Shown here: piece after piece, positions 24,557 to 37,709 of the stretch
Position numbering within the stretch: position 1 is the first letter of the stretch
Layout of the letters: every line of letters begins with the position of its first letter
Source of the DNA: Steromphala cineraria
Taxonomy: Eukaryota; Mollusca; Gastropoda; Trochida; Trochidae
Length of the DNA: 64,000 nt
Direction: 5' to 3'
Assembly (NCBI GenBank): GCA_916613615.1
Contig: OU744726.1
Coordinates: 64,620,987 to 64,684,986 of the forward strand
The notes under the pieces: model-generated
What the model was told of the DNA's origin: nothing
The model's database searches: none
The model's input: only the letters and a program-made list of their open reading frames with translations
Made by a program: the position numbers and the translations under genes

Positions 24557-27498
24557 GATAGGAGACATTGGATCCAAATATGGTAACTTAAGTTAAATTT
24601 CAAAGTTTTATTAAACGGTTGTGGCGCAATCGGTTTAGGTCAAAAGAAACGATACAAGTTTTACAAAAGACTGAAAAATTAACTGTTGGCAGAGAACGGT
24701 AAGTTTGTATTCCTGCGATGGAACCATACGTTTGAGAGTACATACAATTTCATACACCAAAGAATGAGAGGTTTAATTTCATGTCTGTCAAAATACACGT
24801 ACATGTATGGTTCTGAAATAGTTTTTTTCAAAACGATTTTTGTCCTGAACGTTTGAAATATAAATTTGAAGTATGAAATGTAGAAATTAAATCAACATAA
24901 GGTTTTTCAACATAAATAACCTACATGAAAAACAGGTTTTAATGCATTCTTACTGTAGGACGCTTGAAAACAAGCAAACTTGGTCTCCTCGTCTGATACA
25001 TTCATAAAAGGTGTGTTTTTCAAAAACGTACACCGTTATTGTCTGAATGTTCATTTCTTAGTTTATTTGGCTTCTGAAGATATGAAGAAACCCTGTGCTT
25101 ATCGTAATTATCGTTCGTGGATTAAGCTATCGTTCATTTTTAAAATTGGTATATATTTTCTTTTGCCCCGGAGCGTAGAAACGCAACATACATGCAAAAC
25201 AATTTATTCGGGAGAACGTACTGTAATTTGTTCAATAAAATAACTTTATAAAACATGTAATAGATCTGAATTCAAGCCTTCACACAAATTGAATTATTAG
25301 ATTAAATACGTTCAATTGAAGTCATCTGGAGAAGATATTGCATACATTTATTTGGACACATGAATGATCCCTGCCATACGCCAATGCCATACTACCTCTC
25401 TGTATTTGATTGCTTCAGATAGATATTCCCACACACGTTCAATTTATACAGAGGACACTGCATATTAACCCACAGTAAATCGCAGCGTTGCTATCTGTAT
25501 CAAAGCGTTGTAGAATATAAAGTCAATACATGTTTACAGATCAACGTATGTGGTTTATCATTCAACTTGACAACATAACTGTTTGTACCAATATATGAAA
25601 CCATAACAATGAATTTTGAAATATTTGTCACAGTATAATGTTTTGAAAACATTACATGGCAAGTTGGTCAATATAGCTCATCTAAATATAACTTCGAATT
25701 CAAGCCAAGTGAACTTTCAATTTAAGATTTTCATTTCAAGGTCATTTCATATCAATAAAGTGATTGACATAAGAAATCGTGTAAGGCGATAAATCTTATC
25801 ATTGTAAATATTTTCAATTATGTTGAGTACCGTTCTATAAAAAATGAAAAAATAGATCAAACGTACATAAGGTTAGAGTAATAGTGAAACTGATACACCA
25901 AAATTGAGTGAGAAAACTTTTGAGATTCTCATGATTACTGACACTATAAAACATTCGAATCGATTTTATAGACTAAAGTTAGACTGTTTAAGTCGAAAGC
26001 ATTCATGTATATCTGATATGTTTGTGAAAAAATAAAAAGGATGATTCATTCGATAAAAGAAAGACTAGTCTATTATATATAAGAATGACCGATTACTTCA
26101 TATCATGATTATGTCAGAGTAATACAAGCATATCAATGGTATTAAGCACAACTAATCTTATAATAATGGAATTAAGCTTGCGTCTAAATATAGCGACATA
26201 TACTTTAACTCACATATCAATATCCCTTAATAAAGCAATAATACTAGTATTAACCGATACCGATAAAGCCAAATTTTACAAAGAAATGCTAATTCGATTA
26301 TCTATTAGTCAAGAATATTGTTAGTGAAAATATCGATTATCGAACATCGATAGTAATAGCCTTGATTAATAAAAACATAATAAGGAAGTGCAACAATGAA
26401 GGATGTGAATTAATCTGGTGTTGTACAATAGTAGCTGACCCTTTGATGAGAGTAATGAAATTCCATCTCTTTAAAACAGGTGTTACTGTTGTAGCCATTG
26501 GTACATTTCTAATGATACGATTTCATTCATCTTTGTTATTGGATGGTTGATAAGCTTATTGTTTTGTTGTAAATATACACAAGATTGTATGACACATGTT
26601 GTACATATTGAATATACATGTAGTTATCAGTGATGAACACATCCTCATTAAAAACAAGGGATGTTAAAATTGAATCTGAGAGGTAAATTTTTAAAAAAGA
26701 ATTTTAATTCATGGACATTCTAAACAATTTGCCTAAAAATATACCTTCTTTATCAAAGTTTATGCAACATTGCAATTTCTTGTTTATTGATTTATTCTGA
26801 AAGGTGAATGTGAAAGTATTCATACCCCTACGTTATATAATACTTTAGTCATCATGGAAGCCTACACGGTTCTTTTTACTCTCCCTATCAATTTTAACAA
26901 TATGTAACATCGCATTATCATGATCAATTTTTGAATAGGAGTAAGAAAATTATATTAAAAGTTTCTCATCTGTTCTGTATAAATCAATTATCTTAATTTC
27001 GTAAATCCATAATAACGGTATATTGTCAAAACTGGAAAACGGGATAGTTTATTTTATTTATTTATAAAGCATATATGTAGGAATTTGAGCCGTCTTCGGA
27101 TACTCTGCCTTAAGATTTATTTTTAATTATTCTATTGTTGTGCAAGCTTATATATAAAAACGCCTTTTATACTTCAATTTTCAACGCTTGCAAATACCAG
27201 TGGTTCATTTTCATAAGACGAAGTCAAAGAATCACAAAAATCATTCCTATCTATTCAAAAATAACGTTTGTGCTAACCTTAGTCAAGTTGAAGCGACAGA
27301 AACAGTAGCATGGTCTGAACGTAATCTTCACTTGACCTCTGCACAGTTTTGCTAGTTGAACAGTGACAGTCATATTTATAGCTTTACACAGTAGAGCCTT
27401 AGATGTTATAGCAATTAATTACATTGTCAATACCTGATCTATACACCTGTAAAGGTGCCAGGTAGAAGTGTGATTGATGACATCTACAGAGTACTTAC
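24557..27498. other. AT-rich noncoding stretch
   Basis: No gene is supported. GTGGCGCAATCGGTT at 24621 resembles a pol III A box, but no B box follows. TATCGATTATCGAACATCGATA lies near 26331. Confidence 0.35.
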
Positions 27499-27534
27499 AG
27501 GTCATGCTTAAGGTAGAAAGGCTAGAAGTAGTGT
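27499..27534 (-). CDS. Possible 36-base exon of the minus-strand gene
   Basis: On the minus strand ATGTTCAG|AC and T|GTAAGTAC frame 36 bases that are open in phase 1 and leave phase 1, so it could be spliced between 28703-28832 and 10446-10540 without changing frame. The peptide TTSSLSTLSMT is not diagnostic. A match this short could be chance. Confidence 0.2.
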
Positions 27535-27734
27535 CTGAACATTTTAGAGGGGAAATAGGTCGACATTATCCCAGTCCAAACTTCTATCATGAAGATGAAT
27601 AAGATTATGAAGTGGTATTAATATTAATTATAAATGGGTAAAAAAAAATATGATTAGAGTTAAATGCCATTTAGATGTACAAATGTACAATGTTATATTT
27701 GGGATCACACTATCTTGAATAGTACATATCTTGT

Positions 27735-27790
27735 ACTTTTTCGGGCCGAGCCCCATGCGGGATTCGAACCCAAACCCTCAGAGTCAAAAA
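27735..27790 (-). mobile_element. SINE fragment with pol III B-box-like sequence
   Basis: The minus strand reads TTTGGGTTCGAATCCCGC followed by ATGGGGCTCGGCCCG. GGTTCGAATCC is an exact B box. No A box is found upstream, so the element is truncated. Confidence 0.4.
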
Positions 27791-28702
27791 TAAATAAATC
27801 AATAATATATTTTAATACATTTCATTAAAAATTAAAAGTTTAGATGTGCACGCACAGCCAGTAGACGGCGCATGAGACACATACATGTATAAACATATCG
27901 AAATAATATAGATTGTGATTTGAGTAAATTGAAAGTTTTTCAGATATAGGATACACATATAATAAGTATGTCTTAAACGTTTGGTGGACATAGGACACCT
28001 TGGTATTCCTAAAGTGATATTTATATGTAGAGCATATTGTGGGGGTCAAAAATGTAAAAAAAATATCAATTGCGTATTTTATCAAAATGTTCTCACTAAT
28101 GGCAACCATTGCTTAGAGCTCATCGGTTCGTAGTGAAAATAGTCATAGCAAACGTTGTCATTTGTGATAAAAAACCGGACAACCGACTGGCCAGAACTAA
28201 CTATGTATCTATAAGGTGGTAGTAGGGAGGAGATTGAATCGTTGAACAAGTCGATCATTTCTCGGCCAGTAAACTGACAGTCAAGTATCAGAAACATTAT
28301 GACAACCTTTTATATCAATTACAATTATTAAGAATGTTCACCACTACTTATCATGTACATGTACAGGTGTTCTAGAAGAGGGTACAACTCGTACAGGTGC
28401 AGGTACCTGGATACACGTGAGAGCTTGTTCAGGCACTCTAAACGCCAGGTAATACAATATTTATGTTCTGCTCAGGTGCGAACAGCTGTTTGAGTAATCG
28501 GGAGATTTGATACAAGAGCAGCACATATGTAACAGTTTATTGTTTTATGGTAAAACACCTTAAATTCCATAATTGTATCACTCAATGGATAATTACTAAG
28601 AATAATTATGGTTTAACTCATTTAAGTCAGAAACAGCATTGATACTCATACACGAATACTTAACCTTCCCGTTAATGACAGGTGTGATGAAGAAGAACTT
28701 AC

Positions 28703-28832
28703 CTGTGTAATATACATGGGGGACGATTGTCATAGAGGTGCTACATGAGCTCCCCCGACTGTCTGGTCTGGAGCCTGGGCGGGTGGAAGTTGGAATAGCT
28801 CCTGGGATTGGAGGGAGGGTGATGCCATTCAT
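28703..28832 (-). CDS. Probable first coding exon of an unrecognised minus-strand gene
   Basis: The minus strand has ATG in a fair context (ATAAAATGAAT), 43 codons, and then a near-consensus donor (ACACAG|GTAAGTT) leaving phase 1. The peptide is rich in proline, serine and arginine: MNGITLPPIPGAIPTSTRPG, then SRPDSRGSSCSTSM, ending TIVPHVYYT. It reads as a disordered N-terminus, with no signal peptide. The next downstream segment with fitting phase is 10446-10540, possibly after 27499-27534; the last exon may be 5632-5801. The family is not recognised. The 18-kb intron implied is plausible given intron sizes elsewhere in the window. Confidence 0.5.
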
Positions 28833-28859
28833 TTTATCTCCCTCGGTTATATCTCCTTT

Positions 28860-31800
28860 TCAAACATGAACTTGTTCAACAACATTGGTAACATCACATT
28901 CTTGATAACTGATGTTGACGATTGAAGAATTTGACTAGGGACTAGGATTTCTCTGAAGGTATCAATCACATTTTAACGTTTTCAAATATCAATCTTTGTC
29001 AATGATGGATTGTTGTAACGGTATCCACTTAAAGAGAAAACTTTCACTGATGATGAAACAGATCGAGTAGATCGTATTCAATGTTAGACACTATTCTAGA
29101 GAAGCATCAGTGTCAACGTCAGCCCACTTCCTCAGGTATCCAGTTCAAGCTTCTCCACCGCTTTCATCGATGAGACACTTGTCGACAAAACACTTCACAT
29201 CATCACCTCCATTCCACCTTGATTTTAAAATCATAAAGGCACTCAACCTCTCTCCATCTCAAGTCCTCAAGCTCATCAACTCCTCTTCATCTGAAGCTTC
29301 TCAACCCTATTCAACGTTGAGACATTCATCAACTCTTCAAGGACCAAAGGCTTCAAATTCTCCAACAGTAGCTAGTTCTCAAACGATATAGATCTATTCC
29401 CATAACTGGCTACAGCCCTTCAAACATTGACTCCTGTTTGAACGCTACAATTCCTAACCCGTAAGAAATAACACAGCTAATAGGGAGCAGGTCTACCTAT
29501 AAGTGGACAAATCTACGAGTTACAGCTTGGCTAGGGTACTCATTGATTTTTTACCAATCGCTCTGATAGCCTTTTGTCCCCTATGGATTTTTCGTCAGTG
29601 GAACGGAACGGGTTAGGACGTTACCAGGTTGCTGTATGGCAGAGCGACAGGCCGCCAATAGGTATTATCAGCCTATAAAACGGACCACAATGCCCCTGAC
29701 ATAACTTGGCGCAGGTTTCACGCCAGTGACTGATTGCGAATTAAGTATTCAATGATAAGTGTTAGTAGGAGCCTACCCGTTACATTGTAAGCGATACGGG
29801 CTGTGTAGGTAAAGCTTGCTAAGACGATTCATGCCCAATTCTATGCAACTAGTTCTCTAAGCCGGCTTACATTAGCACTTTCTACATGTCCACGTGTGTT
29901 ATGATTTAGTAAATATATTACATGGTTCTAATGCAGTCTAATAACGAGTTGCTATCCTGGCGGTATATAGATTGCCATAGGGGGTCCATGCCACCAAACT
30001 TGAACCGTTATCAGTAAATATTATCAACAAATTTGATATGCGAGTCAGGTTAGACTGTTTACATTCCAGGCGGGCTAATGTACCTACATGCATTTACCTC
30101 AATTTCAGATACAGATAACTGATATATAAAACGTGCATTTCAAAGACTACATTACGAATGAAGAATAAAAGCAGAAAGAGAGAGGCCTCTGTAGAACATG
30201 TAACATAACTAAAGTGTGAGAGAATGCCATTAGCATTTACAACTATTTGATAACACTCTAGCATATCTTGTTGGACAATTAAATGTTCTGACGAAAAGAA
30301 TTACAAATGTTTCAAATTGCATGACTCGTGTTACAATTCAATATTAAACTTTCGTAAAGAAAAATGCCAAGTTCAGTTCAGCTCCACGAATCCACTTCTC
30401 TTACTCAAAGATTCAAAGATGCTCACACTCAAATGGGCAAAAATAGTTTTCGCTCGATACGTGATACCTTATTCGATTATGGATAATCGAGTGAGAATTG
30501 AACTTTTCAAAATATATATTTTGCTGAACAAATATCAGATGGTTAAATTGTAACTAATAAAACATTTAAAGCACTTCTTCAGCACCTTGACAACAAACAC
30601 TCCAATCGGCCAAGGAGAGCTCCGGACGTATGAAGGATGATTAGATAAGATTAAAACATGCATACAGAACTTTGACATTGAAACTAAAGCCCATCAAATA
30701 TACAGTATCAAGTGCTCGGGTGACTTAATTGCCGAGGTAGTGACTTCTTGACTCGCCGAGAGGGGTTGTAATTTACCCACTGCTCGATAATCGCGTCCCG
30801 GTTTCATTGATAACATCGACAATTAACAAGGCTGGGAGTAAAGTATCACCCTGCTAAAGACCAGCTTGTCACCTCGGCGTCACGTTAGAGACCGTATTCT
30901 GATGACATAGCATATTGTAACAGAGCTTTTGTGATATGTATGACAGCTCAATTGTAATGTATGATGAGGTTTAACCCATAAAGATAGTTGCCGCACTCTA
31001 TGGGGATCAAAATCGTGAAAATATGCATTTAGGTGTGCGATAAGGAGGTATTTGCGCTTGGCAAACATTCAAATCTGGAAGGATATCAAAATACCTGTCG
31101 CACGCACTGTTACGTTTCAAGTTTAAAGTCATTTGAAGAACCTATCTGGTTTTTTTTACATTATACAGTTCAAAACATAAAAACTTATACTCGTAGTTAA
31201 TTTTGCGTATGTTATTTGCTTTTTTTAGATATTCCTTATTGAAATGTCTGTTTCGACCTTTTTTTGCATGTTGTAAATGATGAAATATCTTCTACACATT
31301 TTTTGTATGCCAAATGTTCTATTTCATGAATTGATAAGAATATTAATGCATTGTTAATAATGTGTTCTTTATCTAAAGCACAAATCATGTTGAACGATGA
31401 CAGTGAACAAAGTTCATACATGTACGACAGTAACTTTAAGACTTTTTAAGACAAGTTTTTGGCTGTTTGGTGAATTTGGTTGACATTTCTTCAAGTATAA
31501 TCCATATTTTTCAATTCATGGTCAACGCGAGTCAAGTTTGTATTGACAAGACAAGAAAACATTGTGTAAGGGGGAATCTGATAACATCGATATTTTATAT
31601 GAAAAGTTGAATTCTTAACGTGAGTCACCTTACAACAGGACTCGAATGTGTATATCAACAATGTACATAGTTTGTTGACGACATAAGCTTCGCTTTGATA
31701 TCTTATCGATAACACTCCCCGAATATTACACTTTGAATAACTATACAAGGGGGAACACTGCATATTTCACAGGACAGTGAACGGTCACATTCAAGGTACG

Positions 31801-33416
31801 ACACGCCTCTTTGTAAAGATTCATTGTACATGTATATTCATCATAACAGAAAGAGCTAGTGTGAAAACCAGCCATAAAGCATTCATTGGTACAAGAATAG
31901 TCTGTATTGCTTAAAGCCACCTGGTGCAATTTGTTTCCACTTTTCTACGCCTGAATAGAAACATTTACTCACGTCTAAAGAAAAACGATATTTTGAAATA
32001 CCCATCCAGTCATAAACCGAGCCCCTTGATGCTGAACTTCCCTGATGGCGGTCAACAGAGCTAAGCGCAGGTTCAAGTGGCTCATAAATCAGAAGGTAGG
32101 CCTGACTACATTAATCAGACCAGTACTACAGTCTGCGCTCCTGCTAAGCTGATAACGATTGAGGTGACAAGGGTATTAGAGCCAATGTGTAAGCAATAGC
32201 AAGATTACCTGTAGATTGATACAATATTACAGACAGGCTGCTACAGTCCTTTCAGCGCTGATATACAATCAGCAGGTCATCTGGTGGCATTCATCAATGC
32301 TTTACTGTATATCACGATCAGCAGGGGAACAGGCGAGTGAGAATTGTTTGTGAGGTACTTGAACTCCGTTTGGAGGTTGTTGAGAAGTTTGAATTATAAA
32401 AATCAAGTCTGGTGCAGATGTTTTTTTTTATCAAAGAATTCATTTTCCTTGGTAATTCCTCACTGTATCATGTGTCATCTGAAACATATTGTTTAATTAG
32501 CGAAATGATAAATCAATGAATTACATAAGTGTAGGATGTGTTACCAACAAATCCATATGAATATCATTATTCATCAAAACATATTCTCAAGTATTGATAT
32601 ACATAACGTTTTTCCTCAGTCTAGTGAAGATCGAATGCACTCAAAATACCGCTATTTATTAATCAGAGTTAATATCAACTGAAGATCTCCCCTTAACCAA
32701 ATGGAAACGATATTGAAAACCTTTTGGCATCCTCATGTACCGTAGCGCAAAATCTCATTTGAAGAAATCATTATCATTGAAGTAGTAAGTGCACAAATCA
32801 ATTCCAAAAAAATTACAGAAATTCACTTATCACAAATGATCGCAAACCCTACATACCCTCTGGGAGGCTAGAATTAGTCATAATTTGTGTCTTCGTACTC
32901 CAGCCAATCAGCTCTGAGGCTCGCGTAATGTCAGCACGGTTTGAAATTGTTGGTTATCCAGACCCTTAAGCAAAACATAAATAAAGTGCAGAACATGTTG
33001 GCAAATCTAGTTGCCTTGGTTTTAGGCTGAAATTTAGTTCTGGTCAGGACTTCTTTTTATTTTATATCAAATCAAAATTGAATAATAAAATTAGTAATGA
33101 ACTCTTGTTTCAGGATTATATGTTAGTCTAGATTCGAAAGTTGATGAGGTGAAAATGACAGCCAAGATCGTTAAACATGAACCGTGATTTATATGAGAAT
33201 CTAATAGTTTACCGTGTGTGAAAATCATGTATGATTTCTGTTGTATTAAATTTGAAATACTTCAACTTAAATGAAGTAAAGAGTGTATAAAAGGGACTTA
33301 TACAGCAAATATCTGTTGTGGAAATGCAGCTTTATTCAATGATTTAAGTTAAATTTTAAAAAACTCCAACCTTTTCGCTTGAACATAAAAGCATTTGGAA
33401 TTTGAAAATAATAGGT
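28860..33416. other. Noncoding stretch with moderately GC-rich patches
   Basis: No gene is supported. Patches of higher complexity lie at 29520-29860, 30600-30890, 32000-32350 and 32840-32960; they lack open frames with splice sites and could be regulatory. The plus frame at 29110-29391 is built from CTCATC/TCTTCA-like imperfect repeats and is not called a gene. Confidence 0.3.
29655..29680 (+). promoter_or_regulatory. CCAAT and TATAAAA arrangement
   Basis: CCAAT at 29655 and TATAAAA at 29674 lie 15 bases apart in a GC-richer patch. No transcript or coding exon downstream can be tied to it. Confidence 0.15.
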
Positions 33417-33781
33417 TTAAAGGGGCAGTAGCACGTTTTTAGGAGGAATATAAGGTGATGTCAGGAAAATGAAAATTAATGGTTCCAATTGAAAGACAAT
33501 GAATTAAAACTAAATGGAGCAGTAATAATTCAAATATATAACGTAAACTTTAGCCATGCGATTCCTTCTTCTTACACAAAATGAATTAAAGGTGTTCACA
33601 CAAAAATGGCCGCCAATGGATTTTATGTGAATCTTCATACTTTGTCTTCTGACTATGGGTGATTGGCTTGTGTAATGAGATTGTTGACACTGTCAATATA
33701 ATACATTTAGCATTAACTTACAATTATAAGTGAAATATTTAAAATATAAAATTTTCAAAAAACGTGCTACTGCCCCTTTAA
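33417..33781 (-). mobile_element. TTAA MITE copy 8, full length
   Basis: 365 bp, TTAA ends and intact inverted repeats; close to the family consensus. AGAAGATAACA-type text is repeated three times just outside its right end (33781-33900). Confidence 0.9.
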
Positions 33782-35327
33782 GAAGATAACAAACCTATTA
33801 TAAACAATACTTACTTTGCAAAAAAAGCGTTTCGAGAAGATAACATACCTATTACATAGAGCACTTTGATAATAAGTGTTTTGAGAAGATAAAATACCTA
33901 TTACATACAGTACTCCCTTGAGGTAAGGTATATACGTTACATGAGTGTTATCAAGCAAAGAGTTGGCAAACATTGATTTTGACCCCTCTTGTGGGGTTGT
34001 TAGGTTTATTGAGTCACCCTGTCACTTGAACAATTACACATAAACTTTACATTTTAGACGTATGCAAACTTTGCTCTTTGTCATGCACACACCATAAAAT
34101 TGTCTGTTTTTAGATCTACCTATTTGTTTGTGGACAAAACGTAAACATTTCAGATTTCAAATAGGAAGGCATTTTTAGATGATGCAAGGTTCATGTTTGG
34201 TGTGCATGAACAATTACTTATCTATACGGATCCAAACTTACATGATCAGATTAAATGTATTTCATAACATGTGAACAATAAGTAAGGGGTTTCCTTTCCT
34301 TTTTCTATTCAATGTAAGACAAATACTATTAAAGATCATCGTTAAATGAAAACATGTTAAGGATATATGGAATTTGATCCAGAAAACATTTCGAAGGTTG
34401 TGTTTATTCATATATTGATTTCAGAACAACAATCTTTTTTCACTTTCCGACAACAAAGCGCCAACGCTGGTTGACTAACGACTAAAGTTTTATGTAATTT
34501 AAAACTGAATTGAACATTTGAATTGAAAAGATAATTTTATAAAGATATGTTTTTATTGAGTGAGTCTTTGTTGAAACGGGAAGATCATATGCAATATGAT
34601 ACTGACTAAACATGCCAACGTTGATGATTATTACCAGAAGAATGGGTTTTAAACAAAGCTTTGTTAGAGCATGGGGACAATATGATTGTGAATAATTTAT
34701 GGAACGTATTACCTTGTGTTATATAATGTTTTAAAAAAAGGAATATGCAAAGCTGAATTGTACTGGAATTCGTAATATGCCACGTGTATGATAATACATT
34801 CAAATATATTAAATGCATTTGACGCTTTCAAATTGAGAAAATACGTCTGTTTAACATTTCCATATACTTGAGAAAACGAAGTTTTGCATTGCCATATATA
34901 TTCAAACAAACGTTATTTATTAAGCGGAAGCTAAAGAATATATTTGATTTCTCATGAGTAAACAACGATTGTTTAAACAAAAAGTTTACTTTTCACACAT
35001 TAATAAAACGATTTTCAGTATAATTGACAAACAATATCTTTTGAAAAAGCTTGTTTGTTTCAAATCGAGCTGTTAGCCAAAGACGCCAAATTAACGACTG
35101 TGGAAGGTTCTCAGATGGTAAAACAGTATTAACGGACATTATGAAAAGTTTCTGTTAGCAAAAACACCGAAAAACATTCCATTTTGAATCAGGGTCTTAA
35201 TTCCTACAGCAAATCGCCTTTATCAATTGAATAATGAACATGGACGAATTGTAATAATCCCCAATTCCTTTGTTCAGATGTACGCAGCAGTAAAATGATT
35301 ACTTCTTCTTACTACGGGAAGTGCGAA
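33782..35327. other. AT-rich noncoding stretch
   Basis: The first 120 bases hold three diverged copies of AGAAGATAACAAACCTATTA-like text. The rest shows no gene or recognisable element. Confidence 0.35.
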
Positions 35328-35580
35328 TCTGTACTTGAATTATTCGGTTGCAAATAGTAATTTTTATTAAATTTCTTCCAGTTGTTTAGCATAAAGAAAT
35401 AAGTATTGTATTGTATGAATGATCAATCAAGGCCGAGAACCTCGTATAAAAAACTTCTTATCTGTACTTGAATTATTTAGTTGCAAACAGTATTTTTTGT
35501 AAACTATCTTCCAGTTGTTTAACATAAAGAAATAAGTATTGTATTGTATGAATGATCAATCAAGGCCGAGAACCTCGTAA
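35328..35580. repeat. Direct tandem duplication, about 133-bp period
   Basis: TCTGTACTTGAATTATT at 35328 through GGCCGAGAACCTCGTA at 35446 is repeated from 35461 to 35580. The right halves are essentially identical, so it is relatively recent. Confidence 0.85.
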
Positions 35581-35639
35581 ACCATAATCAGTCAGATCTT
35601 AACCATACCCTACGACACCACACCACACCACACCAACCA

Positions 35640-35985
35640 ACACCATACCATACCATACATGTACCATACAATTACGTGTACCATACCATACCACACACTA
35701 AAATACCATACCATACCATACCATACCATACCATACCATACCATACCATACCATACGATGCCATACCATACCATACCATACCATACCATACCATACCATA
35801 CCATACCATTCCATACCATACAATATATTCCATACCATACCATACCATACCATACCATACCATACCATACCATACCATACCATACCATACCATACCATAC
35901 CATACCATACCATACCATACCATACCATACCATACCATACCATACCATACCATACCATACCATACGATGCCATGCAATCCCACAC
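35640..35985. repeat. CATAC pentanucleotide microsatellite, about 345 bp
   Basis: Nearly uninterrupted CCATA/CATAC repeats with a few interruptions (ACGATGC, CATTC, CAATATATTC). Because the unit is not a multiple of three and contains no stop in several frames, it creates long artificial open frames on both strands (HTIPY and WYGMV repeats). Confidence 0.95.
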
Positions 35986-36012
35986 CTCACAATATCTAAA
36001 GTTCCATACCAT

Positions 36013-36573
36013 GTCAAAGAAAACCTTGATGGGGGTTTCAGCAATTTGACTGACGATGACCAGGCGAAATATATGGACGACAGATTCTTTATTCGTTCCT
36101 CAAAGGATTCTGTATCGTTCTCAAGCAGAGGTAACCTTCTTCGCTTTGAGAAACCAAACGTACCAAAACCATACCATACGTTGCTAATGGGGGAAAGAGT
36201 TCTGAAAATCTGAGACCAGGTTATGTTTATCAATACCAAAGTGTCTGTAATTCGAACACAAATACGTTAAAGGGGAAAGACATGCTAGAGAGGCAGTTAA
36301 TCTCGCCAATCCTATCAATCTTAGCGACTCAATGTCCAGAGTAAATGCCCAGGGGTCATCAAAGCCATGTTTGACCACTGGTTACAACAATGACCCATTT
36401 GTATTCTGGAAGGGTCAAACAAAGCATTCCAAAAAGCAGGAATACCAAGAACAAGTTGATAAAGATGACGCTAATCCTTGAAATGTTGCATTAGTATTGG
36501 ACAGGTTGTTCATGGTGGCCGATTTGTGTCATGCATATCTTTTGATCCTCATCCTTCGCAATTTTACCCCGGC
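36013..36573 (+). pseudogene. Relic of a Cys-loop (nicotinic acetylcholine-type) receptor: intracellular loop and M4
   Basis: At 36482-36573 the frame NVALVLDRLFMVADL followed by CHAYLLILILRNF resembles the start of the fourth membrane helix of nicotinic-type receptors, where W-K-x-V-A-x-V-x-D-R-L-F is the recurring pattern. Immediately upstream, 36251-36478 is open for 76 codons (for example CLTTGYNNDPFVFWKGQTKH, then QEYQEQVDKDDANP), consistent with the variable M3-M4 loop, and is separated from M4 by an in-frame TGA where the tryptophan would be expected. Further upstream, 36013-36210 is open in another frame (LDGGFSNLTDDDQAKYMDDR onward). So at least two frame changes and one stop occur in about 560 bases. 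No M1-M3 or ligand-binding domain is seen; the CATAC microsatellite abuts it. Confidence 0.5.
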
Positions 36574-36619
36574 TTGAATTTGCGAAAACACAAAGTTATC
36601 AAACTTTGTAGCTTGACAT

Positions 36620-37709
36620 GAGACCTTTGTTACTTGAAACTCAGCGCAAAGTTGTCGCGTCCCACATCAACTTCGCATCACAACGGCTCATCGCTCCCTC
36701 GTTACTTAGCATCAGAACTTCAGAATCTTGCAACGCAACTTTGCAAATTTGTATCACACGTCGTGAACGTCGCATTATGCCTCGACGACGTCGCATCGTA
36801 TCTCGGCAGTTCTCGAGTAGCTGATAACGTGGGACAAAATCGACGCAGTTACTAAAAATCTTAATCTACCTTTTCCATTACTGTAGGAAATTAATGGAGG
36901 ATTTTCAATTTCTGATTTTCTTCAGAATATCTTGAAAGCTGAAAGGATTTAGAATTTCAAGTAAACGGAATAAGAGAAGGAAAGTAGCTTTCCCCCAAAA
37001 TATATTACAATATATTAAACTTTATTTATTGAAATGTGTTTTGCTTCAAATACATATAAATGCTCATGAATACTAAAAAAATCAAATAAAATCAAAACAG
37101 CAATTAATACAAACCTAGCTTACACCTTGACTGAAAGGGCGTAAAACCTGGTCACGTCACTTGTCTGTATAAGTTGTTTGTGTTGACTTTTTGTTCTTTC
37201 GAATCGTTCTATTTTTTTCCCAGTATGACTCCAGTTTTACTTATGTTTCTGTTTCTGTTGATATTAGATTTTCTTAACCCAATTTTTAAAAAGGAAATGG
37301 TATAAAAATTTAAGTTTGTTAAAATCAAATATTTTATATTTTTTGCATCAGTTTACATTAATCACACACAAACAATTTACTTTGCAAATTTATAACAACA
37401 AAATTATGAAAACTTTACGAACCAAAAAAGGATATTCAAATTTATCATCAAGTTTCCTGTCTTCACATCCTAAAATCAAATTATTTCAAAATGTCAAAGT
37501 CAGCTTAACTCTTTTAAATGTGATGCAATGGTCCTTTCCTTTTGGCATCTCGACTTCAAAGGCATGCCGCTTGTGTTGATCTCCCCAGTTCCAGGTAAAC
37601 ATTTTCTTCTTCTCACCTGGCAAACATCGAGACTCGGTGAAGACAAAGGGTTGCCCCAGTCCTTACCTGACAAGAGAAGAGCCCAGCCACCTTTCATAGC
37701 TCTACAAGC
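36620..37709. other. Spacer, then probable 5' untranslated sequence of the next gene
   Basis: 36640-36850 is GC-richer with repeated GTCGCA-like words (ACGTCGCA, GACGTCGCAT) and short frames on the plus strand that are not recognisable. 37500-37709 leads into the signal-peptide exon and is probably promoter or 5' UTR; no clear TATA box lies at a suitable distance. Confidence 0.3.

Noticed and set aside
24617..24640. A-box-like GTGGCGCAATCGGTT suggesting a tRNA or SINE
   Set aside because: No B box or cloverleaf follows within the expected distance.
29110..29391. 93-codon plus-strand frame rich in serine and leucine
   Set aside because: Built from imperfect CTCATC/TCTTCA repeats, with no domain, signal or splice context.
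35610..36239. Open frames of up to 209 codons rich in WYGMV or HTIPY
   Set aside because: They are produced by the CATAC pentanucleotide repeat on either strand. Only the portion after 36013 has independent coding character.
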